From: Candidatus Poseidoniales archaeon
GTDB taxonomy: Archaea; Thermoplasmatota; Poseidoniia; Poseidoniales; Thalassarchaeaceae
Direction: 5' to 3'
DNA: 64,000 bases
Assembly: GCA_028283505.1 (NCBI GenBank)
Contig: JAPOFX010000002.1
Span: 36,855 to 100,854, forward strand
Part shown: positions 39,257-48,855 of the stretch, one piece after another
How positions within the stretch are numbered: the stretch's first letter is position 1
Layout: each line of letters starts with the position of its first letter
Translations under genes and position numbers: made by a program
The notes under the pieces: generated by a model
The model's input: only the letters and a program-made list of their open reading frames with translations
Database searches by the model: none
What the model was told of the DNA's origin: nothing

Positions 39257-42200
39257 TTAGTTCAGAGGATAATCTGTTGTCCAGTTTACAGGTCCGAACC
39301 AAACTGATCCCTCTTCGTTTGTTGCCACGAGTCTTCCGTAATATTCAGTACCACAACAGGCCAGTCCGGTGATGGTTCGTGAGTGATTGCCAACTGTTGT
39401 ACTCCCAAAACTAACAGTGCCCTCCCAGCCCGATGTCTGATTTCCCATATCCGCCCTCCCATAGTAGAAAGTCAGAGTGGTGTTCGTCCCATTGTCGTAG
39501 GTATCCCATGAAATTGTAGCGGAGTTAGAATCTGAAGGATCGTTGGAAGAGAGATTTCGGATAATAGCCGAGTAGGCAAAGTACTCCCCGCGTAAGGGAT
39601 CCTCTACCCAAACTGGGAGATGGGCCAAAGCATCGAAAGTCGCCTGGGTAAGTGGGAATCCCCACGCTTGATGGTATGGAGCTAGATTGTATCCTGTAGA
39701 ATTTGAAATGTGAAGGACCCAATCATTGAATTCTTCTGAATCGTCTGACGGAACCTCATCGTCTGAAAGATTGTAGTAGACCTTTAATGCCTCGGTAATC
39801 GGTCCCCATCCCCATTTTTCCTTGATGATTAGGTATGTATCCAGTGCCACCCATACTGACCAGTTTGAAATGTCTGGCGAATCTTCGAAGTAGCTCCTCA
39901 TCCGTGATTCCCTTTGATCGGGATTGATCGCTCTATGACCTTCAATGCCCACTAATTCTTCCATCAAGTAAACGCTAGCGAAATTGCAACTAGTCTCGGT
40001 TGTCCCTGGAAGAGTGGAGGGCATCCATTGGTGATTATGGCCAAGTTCGTGAAACATGCCCCAATCCCCATTCTCAGACATATAAGATACATTGACTACA
40101 TCAGGGACGCTGAGATCATGGGCCATGAAAGGGTAACCAGAGTGCATCCATCCAGCTGAAATCTGGGCATCAAATACAGCCCTCTCCACTCTTGGCCATG
40201 GGAGGAATCCGTAGAGTTCGTGTTCCATTCCCAGTGCTTCGTCCCACCAGTACATCAAATCGTCCGGGTCTTCTAAATTTCTTATTTCATTGCTGGGTAC
40301 TGTTAGGATAAACTGGTCACTGCCAATTTCCGCCCAGGGCGCAGGATCATGACGATACTCTTGTAGCCATTGGGAAACATCTGTTTGACCATGGATATAG
40401 GTCGGGGCCTTTACGGCATTGGATATTGTGACTTGAAAATCGCCCAATGTGGATCCGGGGGATATGGCGATGTATATCGTCCCTCCAAAGGCATTGCCGA
40501 CCTTCATGTGTTGTTGATCGACATGCCACCATCGCACAATCTGGGGGTGGCGATGCAACTGACTTTTGCCCCACAAGTTGTCACTGTGAGCACCCACAAG
40601 AACGTATGTATCCGAGTCGACTGCAACAGGAGGAAGTGTCACATTAACCACCTCACCGGCCGCGGCATACAATCCGGTGCTCATTCTGATATGGGATCTA
40701 GCCTGGGAGTAGCCAAAATTACTCGGCAGGCCACTCTGATTTCCGTTGATATCAACCGTTCGAGATATTCTGGTGGCGTTTGATGGGACCTCTCCCGGGA
40801 ATTCAATATGGCTTGGATGGGAGGGTAATTCATCGGCTGGAAGATTTTGTGTCAGTGCGGATTCAACTCTCAACAACGTATCTGCAACTGGGTCCTCGCC
40901 CATGTTATGGCCTACATCTTGCCAGAGGGTACCATACTCAATGACTGACCAACCTGTGACGTTGACCACCTCCCTGAGCGGTGACCAGAAATCATCGAAG
41001 TCTAGAGTCACCACTGCCGTGCAAACAGATAGGATCTCATCAGCAACGGCGGCATCTTCATTAGATAAGGAATGATTGTTTATCCTATCTCCCCTTATCG
41101 CCTCTATAGCCGCTTTTGGGGTAGATAATTCATGTGGGAGATTGGACAAATCTACACTATTGCGGCCCCATGCATCAGAAACAAATAACCCTGTTGTTTT
41201 GGCGATCTTGTTACCTGGATAGTTATCCCCTAAACCTGTATTCGAGTAAGACCAATACCAAGCATGACCCCCCATGATAAGGCCACCTCCATTAAGCATG
41301 AAATCAACTAAGGCCTGATTATCTTGGTCATCGTGTCCATTCCAGAACTCATCAAGCAAGCAATCCAGACCAGAGAGATCTGAGGGCGACACAGATAGGT
41401 GAACATTGTGGCCTTGGGCGTTTAGCTCTTCCTCAAAGTCATCGAATCCAGCCCCATAAGCAAGTCCAACATTTGCATTCTCCCCACAGGCCCACTCAAC
41501 GGCACGCAGGGAAAACTCAGTCTCCTGCCCTCCATGGCCATCGACCCAACTCTCGTGACCGTATCCGAGCATCTTACCCCGACCGACGTGACTGGCCGAG
41601 ATAACCGGAACATTAGACCCATAGCCACCTTCCGCGAATCCGACAGGGAATGCGAACTCACCAATAGGTAGTATAGGGGAAGGCCATCCTGCCCAATTAG
41701 TCTCATCCATATCCCTTAGTAAGTCTGATTGGTCTGCTCGAAGATCGTGAATCGCAATCCAGATCATTAGCTCTGACGAGCCTCCCGAGTTGTTTGCCCA
41801 GATAGTGTATCTCATCCATTCTGTCCTCTCTGTTGGAGTGCCCCGGATATCCCCTGAATGCAGTGACAACCCCGCAGGAAGATCCGGATAAATCTCCCAT
41901 GTTTCAATATTAGGGCCATCATTTTTTACTGGGATGTTGATACTTTGATTAGAACGAAGCGCAAATTGGTCACTGGACCAGGATATTTCTCCTGGAGGAG
42001 GACTCAGGATAGTTAATTCCAGGGTAGTGTAAGCTGAGCCTCCTGAATTATTCGCCCATATGGTATGATTTGATTGCCCTAAAATTCTGACTATCCCTGA
42101 GATGAAACCATCCTCTGAGATTTCCAACTCACTAGGGAATGGAGGGTCGACAGACCATGTTTTAACGGGACCTCCTAGCAACATTGGAGGACCGATTTCA

Positions 42201-42733
42201 CAGTATGAGTCCAATTCGCATGTAAGAGTTTTACTTGGATACTGAATAGACTTTGGCACGGGGGCAAGAATTACGATCTCTAAGACGGCGGTAGCAGAGC
42301 CCATCGCGTTGACCCCTGTGATTGTGTGAGAGACGCCCTCTGACTCCACCAAAGGAGTTCCCGAGATTACCCCCGATTGGTCTATTTCCATTCCGATAGG
42401 AAGTTGTGGACTGACCGACCAACTCTCAGGCCCATCACCCTGGAATGATGGGGTTAGTGACTGTATCTCAGTACCTAACACCAGTCCGATCGAGTCCTCC
42501 CCATAGGAGAGTTGTGAAGGTGGCTCCTTGGGCCTGCAAGAGTCGCCGGTGAATACCTCCTGAATTGTGCAGTCTTGAAGGGTTACGATCTCTACGATAC
42601 AATCTGGGTGGGTTGGGTGTGTCTGGCAGTCTAAATTTTCAAGTGGCTCGGTCTCACTTTCAAATAGACCCAAACAGCCCGAAGTAAGCATCAAAACACA
42701 CAACATCAGTGCAGTTGGGCGTAATCGACGCAT
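39257..42733 (-). CDS. secreted lipoprotein with three Ig-like (He_PIG-type) repeats and an M60-like (gluzincin) metallopeptidase domain
   Basis: Lipobox-like LMLTSGCLG; repeats WSVSPQLPIGMEIDQSGVISGTP / WSVDPPFPSELEISEDGFISG / WEIYPDLPAGLSLHSGDIRGTP; GMFHELGHNHQW with ..MEELVG. Confidence 0.85.
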   Translation of the reverse strand: MRRLRPTALMLCVLMLTSGCLGLFESETEPLENLDCQTHPTHPDCIVEIVTLQDCTIQEVFTGDSCRPKEPPSQLSYGEDSIGLVLGTEIQSLTPSFQGDGPESWSVSPQLPIGMEIDQSGVISGTPLVESEGVSHTITGVNAMGSATAVLEIVILAPVPKSIQYPSKTLTCELDSYCEIGPPMLLGGPVKTWSVDPPFPSELEISEDGFISGIVRILGQSNHTIWANNSGGSAYTTLELTILSPPPGEISWSSDQFALRSNQSINIPVKNDGPNIETWEIYPDLPAGLSLHSGDIRGTPTERTEWMRYTIWANNSGGSSELMIWIAIHDLRADQSDLLRDMDETNWAGWPSPILPIGEFAFPVGFAEGGYGSNVPVISASHVGRGKMLGYGHESWVDGHGGQETEFSLRAVEWACGENANVGLAYGAGFDDFEEELNAQGHNVHLSVSPSDLSGLDCLLDEFWNGHDDQDNQALVDFMLNGGGLIMGGHAWYWSYSNTGLGDNYPGNKIAKTTGLFVSDAWGRNSVDLSNLPHELSTPKAAIEAIRGDRINNHSLSNEDAAVADEILSVCTAVVTLDFDDFWSPLREVVNVTGWSVIEYGTLWQDVGHNMGEDPVADTLLRVESALTQNLPADELPSHPSHIEFPGEVPSNATRISRTVDINGNQSGLPSNFGYSQARSHIRMSTGLYAAAGEVVNVTLPPVAVDSDTYVLVGAHSDNLWGKSQLHRHPQIVRWWHVDQQHMKVGNAFGGTIYIAISPGSTLGDFQVTISNAVKAPTYIHGQTDVSQWLQEYRHDPAPWAEIGSDQFILTVPSNEIRNLEDPDDLMYWWDEALGMEHELYGFLPWPRVERAVFDAQISAGWMHSGYPFMAHDLSVPDVVNVSYMSENGDWGMFHELGHNHQWMPSTLPGTTETSCNFASVYLMEELVGIEGHRAINPDQRESRMRSYFEDSPDISNWSVWVALDTYLIIKEKWGWGPITEALKVYYNLSDDEVPSDDSEEFNDWVLHISNSTGYNLAPYHQAWGFPLTQATFDALAHLPVWVEDPLRGEYFAYSAIIRNLSSNDPSDSNSATISWDTYDNGTNTTLTFYYGRADMGNQTSGWEGTVSFGSTTVGNHSRTITGLACCGTEYYGRLVATNEEGSVWFGPVNWTTDYPLN

Positions 42734-42784
42734 ATTGTCGCGAGTAGGCTTGAAGGAATAAGTATGAGGCAGGAACTGTCGCGT

Positions 42785-44059
42785 TCAGGGGTACGCTGGA
42801 CCTGGTTCGAAGCAGTAGCTCACAGTTTGGAATTCGGATTTGAACTCAGAAATGTCAGATTTTATTGAGCTATGGTTTTCTTCAGATTTAAGCGCCCTTG
42901 AGAAATATCTAGCAATCTCTGTCATTTCTTGTACTCCCATTCCGACTCTGGTGAGCTCGGGCACTCCTAGCCTTAGACCACTGGGTCCCGACATGGCTTT
43001 GGTGTCTCCGGGTAGCATATTCATATTGGTTATAATCCCGCATTTTTCCAGCCTATCAGCGGCCATCATTCCTGCTCCAGAGTCTGGGGCGCCGTGTCGA
43101 GTCAATACCTGATGACTCTCTGTGAACCCCCTCTCCTCTGCTAAAACATCGAATCCCTCTGAGGAAAGTGCTTCCCCCAATGCCTTAGCATTCCTCACTA
43201 TGTCACTGGCATAGTCCGATCCAAATTGCTCAAATTCCGCCAATGCGACTGCCTTTCCCGCAACATGGTGCAAGTGGTATGAGGAGCATACGCCTGGGAA
43301 TATTGAGTTGTTCAGTCTCTTATGGAAAGATGGGTCATCGGAATTGGACAGTAGAAAACCCCCTTGGGGGCCAGGAAATGTTTTGTGACTGCTCCCAGTC
43401 AAGACATCTGCACCCTCTCTAAGGGGATCTTGGAACATCCCTCCGGCAATCAAGCCCATCACATGGGCGCCATCGTACATTACCTTAGAACCACATTCAT
43501 GGGCAGCGTCCGCAAGCTCCTCCAGAGGAGTGGGAAATAGGAAAACTGACTGTCCGAAAAGGACCAGATTAGGCTCATTTTCCCTAATCATGGATAGTGA
43601 AGCATCGATGTCAGGCTCCATCCTTTCCTCATTCCACGGGTAGGTTATCAGATTCAGACCCCTAACGCCCACAGCCCCCATCCTAGCATGCGAAATATGT
43701 CCGCCATCAGCGGTTGAGACCGCAGTAATTTTGTCTCCAGGCTTCGCTAAAGATTTGAGCGCCCCTATGTTTGAAACCGTGCCTGAGGTCGACTGGATAT
43801 TGGCAAAATTACAATTGAATACGCGCATGGCAGACTTAATTCCAATTTCCTCGATGGTGTCAAAATCGTCACAACCCTGATAGTACCTCTTACCGGGAAG
43901 GCCTTCAGCATATCTGCCATGTAAATCTGAATTGCACGCCTTCCTCACCAGGGGACTAAGAATATTCTCACTGGCGATCATAGGAATACTATCTCGATAG
44001 TGATTCCCCGAGTCTTCTACTGCTCGTAGTATGTCTGCCGCCGCATCTCTCGGTTCCAT
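42785..44059 (-). CDS. glyA: serine hydroxymethyltransferase; start MEPRDAAADIL at 44059, not the 44170 ORF start
   Basis: MIASENILSPLVRKA, RYAEGLPGKRYYQGCDDFDTIE, GSSHKTFPGPQGGFLL. Confidence 0.95.
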   Translation of the reverse strand: MEPRDAAADILRAVEDSGNHYRDSIPMIASENILSPLVRKACNSDLHGRYAEGLPGKRYYQGCDDFDTIEEIGIKSAMRVFNCNFANIQSTSGTVSNIGALKSLAKPGDKITAVSTADGGHISHARMGAVGVRGLNLITYPWNEERMEPDIDASLSMIRENEPNLVLFGQSVFLFPTPLEELADAAHECGSKVMYDGAHVMGLIAGGMFQDPLREGADVLTGSSHKTFPGPQGGFLLSNSDDPSFHKRLNNSIFPGVCSSYHLHHVAGKAVALAEFEQFGSDYASDIVRNAKALGEALSSEGFDVLAEERGFTESHQVLTRHGAPDSGAGMMAADRLEKCGIITNMNMLPGDTKAMSGPSGLRLGVPELTRVGMGVQEMTEIARYFSRALKSEENHSSIKSDISEFKSEFQTVSYCFEPGPAYP

Positions 44060-44152
44060 AACTCCCCAACGAAGGGAGGTCAAAGAGTTTAACGGAGTGT
44101 AAACTTGGGGAATAACGGTGATTATCGTAACGGTTATTGAACTGTTCCCTTC

Positions 44153-46390
44153 ATGAGGGGCATGACACAACGCCGCTTGCTAATGCCGATAATCATTGCA
44201 ACGATTTTACTAACACCTTTTCAGATTGTCTCTGCTAATGACTCGGATGGTGATGGGACCGATGATTTTAATGACGATTTCCCCAATGATCCATGCGCTG
44301 ACACTGATACAGACGGAGACGGTTTGCCCGATACTGTAGTTAGTGGTTGCACCTCTTCCACAGTTACAGCATATACTTCATTCGAAGACCCTTTTACTAA
44401 TGGTGCAAAATATTATGATACTGGAGACCAATCTCAAAGCAGATATCTGTGGAACAACGCGAATGAGCCTTACATTGCCCATAACCAAACCACAGGCTCC
44501 GAGATGGGCTTCAGTCTATTTTACAGATCGACTGGAGGAGTGGGACTAACAGATGGTGACTTCTTCGGAACAGCAAATTACAACGGCACTGTGGGAAATT
44601 ACACTGATGGGACACAAGGTTATCAGATGGGCGATGTTGATGGCTCCGCTACGTTAATTTTGGATTCTGTGATTGCGGATTCTATGACTCTAGATATTTT
44701 TGTCCAAGGGGGATCAAGCAATAGCTACGAAGCCTCAGATAACCTCGTTGTCAGGTTTGTAGGAACCTCCTCAACGTTCGAGCTCGTGAATGTAACTGGT
44801 GCTACTGGAGGTAGCAATAACGGTGGTTTTTCGACTTACATGGGAGTCTGGACTAGTCTTAGTGGTGACATAAGTTCCCTTGGACAAGGAAGTTTAGAAA
44901 TCGAATTTATATCTAATTCTCAAACTGAATCCGTGTACATAGATAATGTGGCATTTACCTCCTTATCACAATTGGTAGAGGATACCGACGATGATAACGA
45001 TGGATGGGATGACGTCGATGAGGGAACGTGTGGAACGGACCCTCTTGATTCGAATGATGTCCCATCTGACAGCAATGGAAATGGCGTTTGTGATGCGACA
45101 GAGGGAGACGACTTTGATGGCGATGGGATACCAAATGACGACGACCCAGATGACGACAACGATGGTTACGATGACATCTATGACGCATTCCCTCTAGATC
45201 CAACAGAATGGGATGATACGGATGGCGATGGTATCGGTAGCAATACCGATACAGACGATGACGGAGATGGATGGTCCGACTCAGATGAGGCAGATTGTTT
45301 GACAGACTCTGGCTCTCCACTCAGTGTTCCTGACGACAATGACGGAGATGGAGCCTGTGATATCATGGACATTGATGACGACAATGATGGATATGAGGAC
45401 GAAAATGACTGCGCCCCGTTCGATTCAAATATCTCCCTATTGGATTGTGATGGGGTATGTGGCGGGCCATCAATGATTGACGCATGTGGAGTTTGTGGCG
45501 GTGATGATTCTACCTGTTCAGATTGTGCAGGCGTTCCAAACGGAGATGCTGTGATTGATGAGTGTGGCATTTGTATCGGTAGTGGTGATCAAACGTCGTG
45601 TGTCATAGATTCGGATGGGGATGGTGTGGATGATGACTCCGATGTTTTCCCTAATGACAGTGAAGAGTGGAGCGATTTTGATGGTGACGGAATCGGTGAC
45701 AACGCGGATACAGACGATGACGGGGACGGATGCGAGGACGCCAACGACGAGCTTCCGACCAATGCGAATGAGTGTTTAGACACGGATGGTGATGGAATCG
45801 GTGACAACGCAGATACTGACGATGACGGGGATGGATGGTCAGACGATGAAGAGATGAATTGTGAGGGCGAAGGCGATAACCCGCAATTGGATCCAGATTT
45901 AACCCCGGTTGATTATGATGAGGATGGATTATGTGACGATCCAATGGACCTTGACGACGATAATGATGGTTGGAGTGACGAAGATGAAGAGTCGTGCGGT
46001 ACAGAAAAAGCGGACTCAACCCAAGTGCCGATAGACATAGATGCTGATGGAATTTGTAACCATGTGGATGTAGATGACGATGGGGATGGTGTGCCGGACA
46101 CTGATGACTCGTTTCCCACTGACGTGTCTGAATGGCTGGATACTGATGGGGACGGTTTAGGGGACAATTCCGACCTGGATGACGACGGAGACCAGTTCTC
46201 CGATGAAGGTGAGGCGGAATGTGGGAGCGATCCTTCAGACTCTGACTCTACGCCAAGGGACTCTGACGGAGACGGGATTTGTGACTCACTTGATGATTTC
46301 AACGATTCTGAAAGCGATGATACTCCGGGACTCGGAATAATGTCCGTGATATCCGTTCTTGCCATAGCCGCGCTAGCGAGGAGAGAATAA
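44153..46390 (+). CDS. secreted Asp-rich calcium-binding protein with thrombospondin type-3-like repeats and a C-terminal sorting-like signal
   Basis: Signal peptide LLMPIIIATILLTPFQIVSA; many DTDGDGIGDNADTDDDGDG repeats; C-terminus DDTPGLGIMSVISVLAIAALARRE. Confidence 0.85.
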   Translation: MRGMTQRRLLMPIIIATILLTPFQIVSANDSDGDGTDDFNDDFPNDPCADTDTDGDGLPDTVVSGCTSSTVTAYTSFEDPFTNGAKYYDTGDQSQSRYLWNNANEPYIAHNQTTGSEMGFSLFYRSTGGVGLTDGDFFGTANYNGTVGNYTDGTQGYQMGDVDGSATLILDSVIADSMTLDIFVQGGSSNSYEASDNLVVRFVGTSSTFELVNVTGATGGSNNGGFSTYMGVWTSLSGDISSLGQGSLEIEFISNSQTESVYIDNVAFTSLSQLVEDTDDDNDGWDDVDEGTCGTDPLDSNDVPSDSNGNGVCDATEGDDFDGDGIPNDDDPDDDNDGYDDIYDAFPLDPTEWDDTDGDGIGSNTDTDDDGDGWSDSDEADCLTDSGSPLSVPDDNDGDGACDIMDIDDDNDGYEDENDCAPFDSNISLLDCDGVCGGPSMIDACGVCGGDDSTCSDCAGVPNGDAVIDECGICIGSGDQTSCVIDSDGDGVDDDSDVFPNDSEEWSDFDGDGIGDNADTDDDGDGCEDANDELPTNANECLDTDGDGIGDNADTDDDGDGWSDDEEMNCEGEGDNPQLDPDLTPVDYDEDGLCDDPMDLDDDNDGWSDEDEESCGTEKADSTQVPIDIDADGICNHVDVDDDGDGVPDTDDSFPTDVSEWLDTDGDGLGDNSDLDDDGDQFSDEGEAECGSDPSDSDSTPRDSDGDGICDSLDDFNDSESDDTPGLGIMSVISVLAIAALARRE

Positions 46391-46466
46391 TGGCGCCGAC
46401 AGCAGGACTCGAACCTGCGACCTGTGGATTAACAGTCCACCGCTCCACCAACTAAGCTATGTCGGC
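46391..46466 (-). tRNA. tRNA-Asn (GUU), CCA encoded
   Basis: Minus strand GCCGACATAGCTTAGTTGGTGGAGCGGTGGACTGTTAATCCACAGGTCGCAGGTTCGAGTCCTGCTGTCGGCGCCA; loop CTGTTAA. Confidence 0.97.
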
Positions 46467-46508
46467 CCAACCCGGCCGGCTCATACCACGTTCATCAATG
46501 AATCGGAA

Positions 46509-47462
46509 TCATTCCCATTCAATTGTACCTGGAGGTTTGTGGGTGATATCATACACAACACGATTGACTTGGCCCTTCAAAGAGTTCGTGATCTCAGTGC
46601 TTATTAGTGCCAAAACTTCATGTGGGATTTCAGAATATCTGGCACTCATCCCATCAAGGCTTTTGACAGCTCTGACCACTACTGTTTCACCATGAACTCT
46701 GGCATCTCCATGGACCCCCACGCTTCTTACTGGGAGTAAAGTTGCAAAATATTGCCAAGGTAGGTCGCATAGGCCTTTCTCAGATGCCTCCCTTAGTCTT
46801 GTTTCCACGATATGACATGCCTCTCTGCATGCTTCGACGCGGGATCTAGTAAGTTTTCCCAAAACGCGCACTGCAAGACCTGGTCCTGGAAACGGCTGTC
46901 TCTCACTGGATCTGATTCCCAGTTGTCTAGCAATCTGCCTGACTTCGTCCTTGTAGAATTCTCGTAGTGGTTCGACTATAACGAGGTCGACATCTTCGGG
47001 TAATCCACCGACATTATGATGGCTTTTGATAACATCCCTCTGTCCCCCCCCTGACTCAATCCAGTCAGGGGCAATTGTTCCTTGAACGAGGAACTTGGCG
47101 CCACATTTGTCTTGCTCTTCTTCGAAAACGCGTATAAATTGCTCACCGATGACCTTACGTTTTTCTTCCGGGTCTGTAACTCCCTCAAGATTGCTAAAGA
47201 ATCTATCTGATGCGTCTACTACCTGTAACGTAATTCCCATATCTTGGAACATCTTTCTAACTTCATCAGTCTCACCCTTTCTCATGAATCCAGTGTCTAC
47301 GTATACGCAATGCAGTAGACTTCCGACCGCACGATGAGCGAGGACTGCTGCAACCGAGCTGTCGATACCTCCTGAACATGCGATAATTGCAGTATCATCT
47401 ATCTTTGACTGTAGTGCCTCGATGGCCTCATCGACCAAGACCTGGGTATCCAATATTATCAC
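46509..47462 (-). CDS. guaAB: GMP synthase subunit B (PP-ATPase + dimerization domain; split archaeal type)
   Basis: AIIACSGGIDSSVAAVLAHRAVG, VYVDTGFMRKGE, RQPFPGPGLAVRVLG, YDITHKPPGTIEWE. Confidence 0.95.
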   Translation of the reverse strand: MIILDTQVLVDEAIEALQSKIDDTAIIACSGGIDSSVAAVLAHRAVGSLLHCVYVDTGFMRKGETDEVRKMFQDMGITLQVVDASDRFFSNLEGVTDPEEKRKVIGEQFIRVFEEEQDKCGAKFLVQGTIAPDWIESGGGQRDVIKSHHNVGGLPEDVDLVIVEPLREFYKDEVRQIARQLGIRSSERQPFPGPGLAVRVLGKLTRSRVEACREACHIVETRLREASEKGLCDLPWQYFATLLPVRSVGVHGDARVHGETVVVRAVKSLDGMSARYSEIPHEVLALISTEITNSLKGQVNRVVYDITHKPPGTIEWE

Positions 47463-47932
47463 CTCTGAATAGACTCATCATCCGAAATTACCTTGGCGGT
47501 CATAGATGACCTATACTCTGCGTAGGCTTTTGAAAGGTCGTTGTCAGATGTTGCAATAATCTGTACCGCCAAAGCTCCCGCATTGTCGCCCCTGTCAACG
47601 CCAACAGTGGCTACTGGCATACCTGGAGGCATCTGGACTATTGAAAGAAGTGAATCCATAGGGACCTTACCACCAACTGGGACGCCGATTACTGGTTTGG
47701 TGGTCATGGAAGCTATGACCCCGGGCAAGGCAGCTGCTACTCCTGCCATGCCAATGAAGACCTGACAACCTGAATCCTCAGCTTTGGAGATAATTTCTTC
47801 GAGATATTTTGGCGCCCTGTGGGCTGACGCAACCCTAATCTCGAAGCTCACATCGAACTTTTCGAGCACTGAACGGCACTTCTCGGCGATCGGCAAGTCT
47901 GACTTAGAACCTAGTACGACACATATGTCCAT
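47459..47932 (-). CDS. purE: 5-(carboxyamino)imidazole ribonucleotide mutase
   Basis: VVLGSKSDLPIAEKC, VASAHRAPKYLEE, GMAGVAAALPGVIASMTTKPVIGVPV. Confidence 0.95.
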   Translation of the reverse strand: MDICVVLGSKSDLPIAEKCRSVLEKFDVSFEIRVASAHRAPKYLEEIISKAEDSGCQVFIGMAGVAAALPGVIASMTTKPVIGVPVGGKVPMDSLLSIVQMPPGMPVATVGVDRGDNAGALAVQIIATSDNDLSKAYAEYRSSMTAKVISDDESIQR

Positions 47933-47969
47933 GACACTGGGGGAGTAAGGAGGTTCAAATGCCTGCCGT

Positions 47970-48824
47970 TCATTCTTCCTCGTCGATTGGTATCAGATTT
48001 CTGGGCCACTCGACATCAGAGCTGGTAACCGGGAACTCATTTAGAAGTTCATTGATTCTCACGGTTTCGGGATTTCCCTTGAATAGGCAGTCTTGAACGA
48101 AGCCATACTTGCAAACATAAGACAAGGAAATAAAGTCAATTTTTCCTCGACTGAAGCCGTGCAATGCCATTTTTCCCTTGCCGATTGGAACTGTCGCTAT
48201 TTCACCTCTTTTCCAAATTTTTTGAGATATTTTCCAATCTCCACTGAGTGTAGAGGAGTCCCAGGAGTCCGTGCTAATAGGGAGGATTATCCTTGCCGGA
48301 GGAATCATGAATACCTCAGATATCATATTTATTGATCTGAAAAGGGCAACCCAAAATATTGCATACGAGACCCAACCAAATGAAGGAGAATATTCTATAT
48401 GGAATATGAAAAAAATTATTCCAAGTGATATTGATGACCAATCCACCGGCAAGGACAGGAGAGAGTTATCAGAAGTTGGTTGGACATTTCTTGCGTTGGC
48501 TACCGGCAAGATTAGGAGGGCCCATGATAAAACAAATAAAGTGCCAGAGACTAATTGGTCATCTGGAGTCATACCTGTGAAGACCAGAGGGAAGACACTG
48601 GCAATTAGAAAAAACGGCGACCAAGCCAAAGGTTTCAGAATGGGCCATGCTAACGGCCTCATCCTCTGACGTTCCCAGCCAAATCTTGATTCCTCTCTGG
48701 GAGTTGTCAAAACATCAGGAAACTTGTTCTCCGATGGCCTGATTCTGGGAGGTGTTATTTCACCTGGAAGACCCCACCAATATGGATCACCCCTGAGCCA
48801 ATTCCTGTCTCCATGGGCCTCCAT
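47970..48824 (-). CDS. hypothetical membrane protein
   Basis: 284-aa ORF, several TM segments, between purE and gcvPB on the same strand. Confidence 0.6.
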   Translation of the reverse strand: MEAHGDRNWLRGDPYWWGLPGEITPPRIRPSENKFPDVLTTPREESRFGWERQRMRPLAWPILKPLAWSPFFLIASVFPLVFTGMTPDDQLVSGTLFVLSWALLILPVANARNVQPTSDNSLLSLPVDWSSISLGIIFFIFHIEYSPSFGWVSYAIFWVALFRSINMISEVFMIPPARIILPISTDSWDSSTLSGDWKISQKIWKRGEIATVPIGKGKMALHGFSRGKIDFISLSYVCKYGFVQDCLFKGNPETVRINELLNEFPVTSSDVEWPRNLIPIDEEE

Positions 48825-48855
48825 GGCGCTGCGAGGGGCATGTAACGCATATGCA

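Noticed and set aside
44970-46300. Tandem-repeat region as a possible CRISPR or DNA repeat array
   Set aside because: Repeats are protein-level Asp/Gly calcium loops with variable DNA and no constant spacer pattern.
44920-46365. Several long antisense ORFs (e.g. 45178-45570, 45651-46019, 45913-46365) rich in Ser/Pro or His/Arg
   Set aside because: They are mirror translations of the GAT/GAC-rich Asp repeats of the + strand CDS; low-complexity composition with no domain features.
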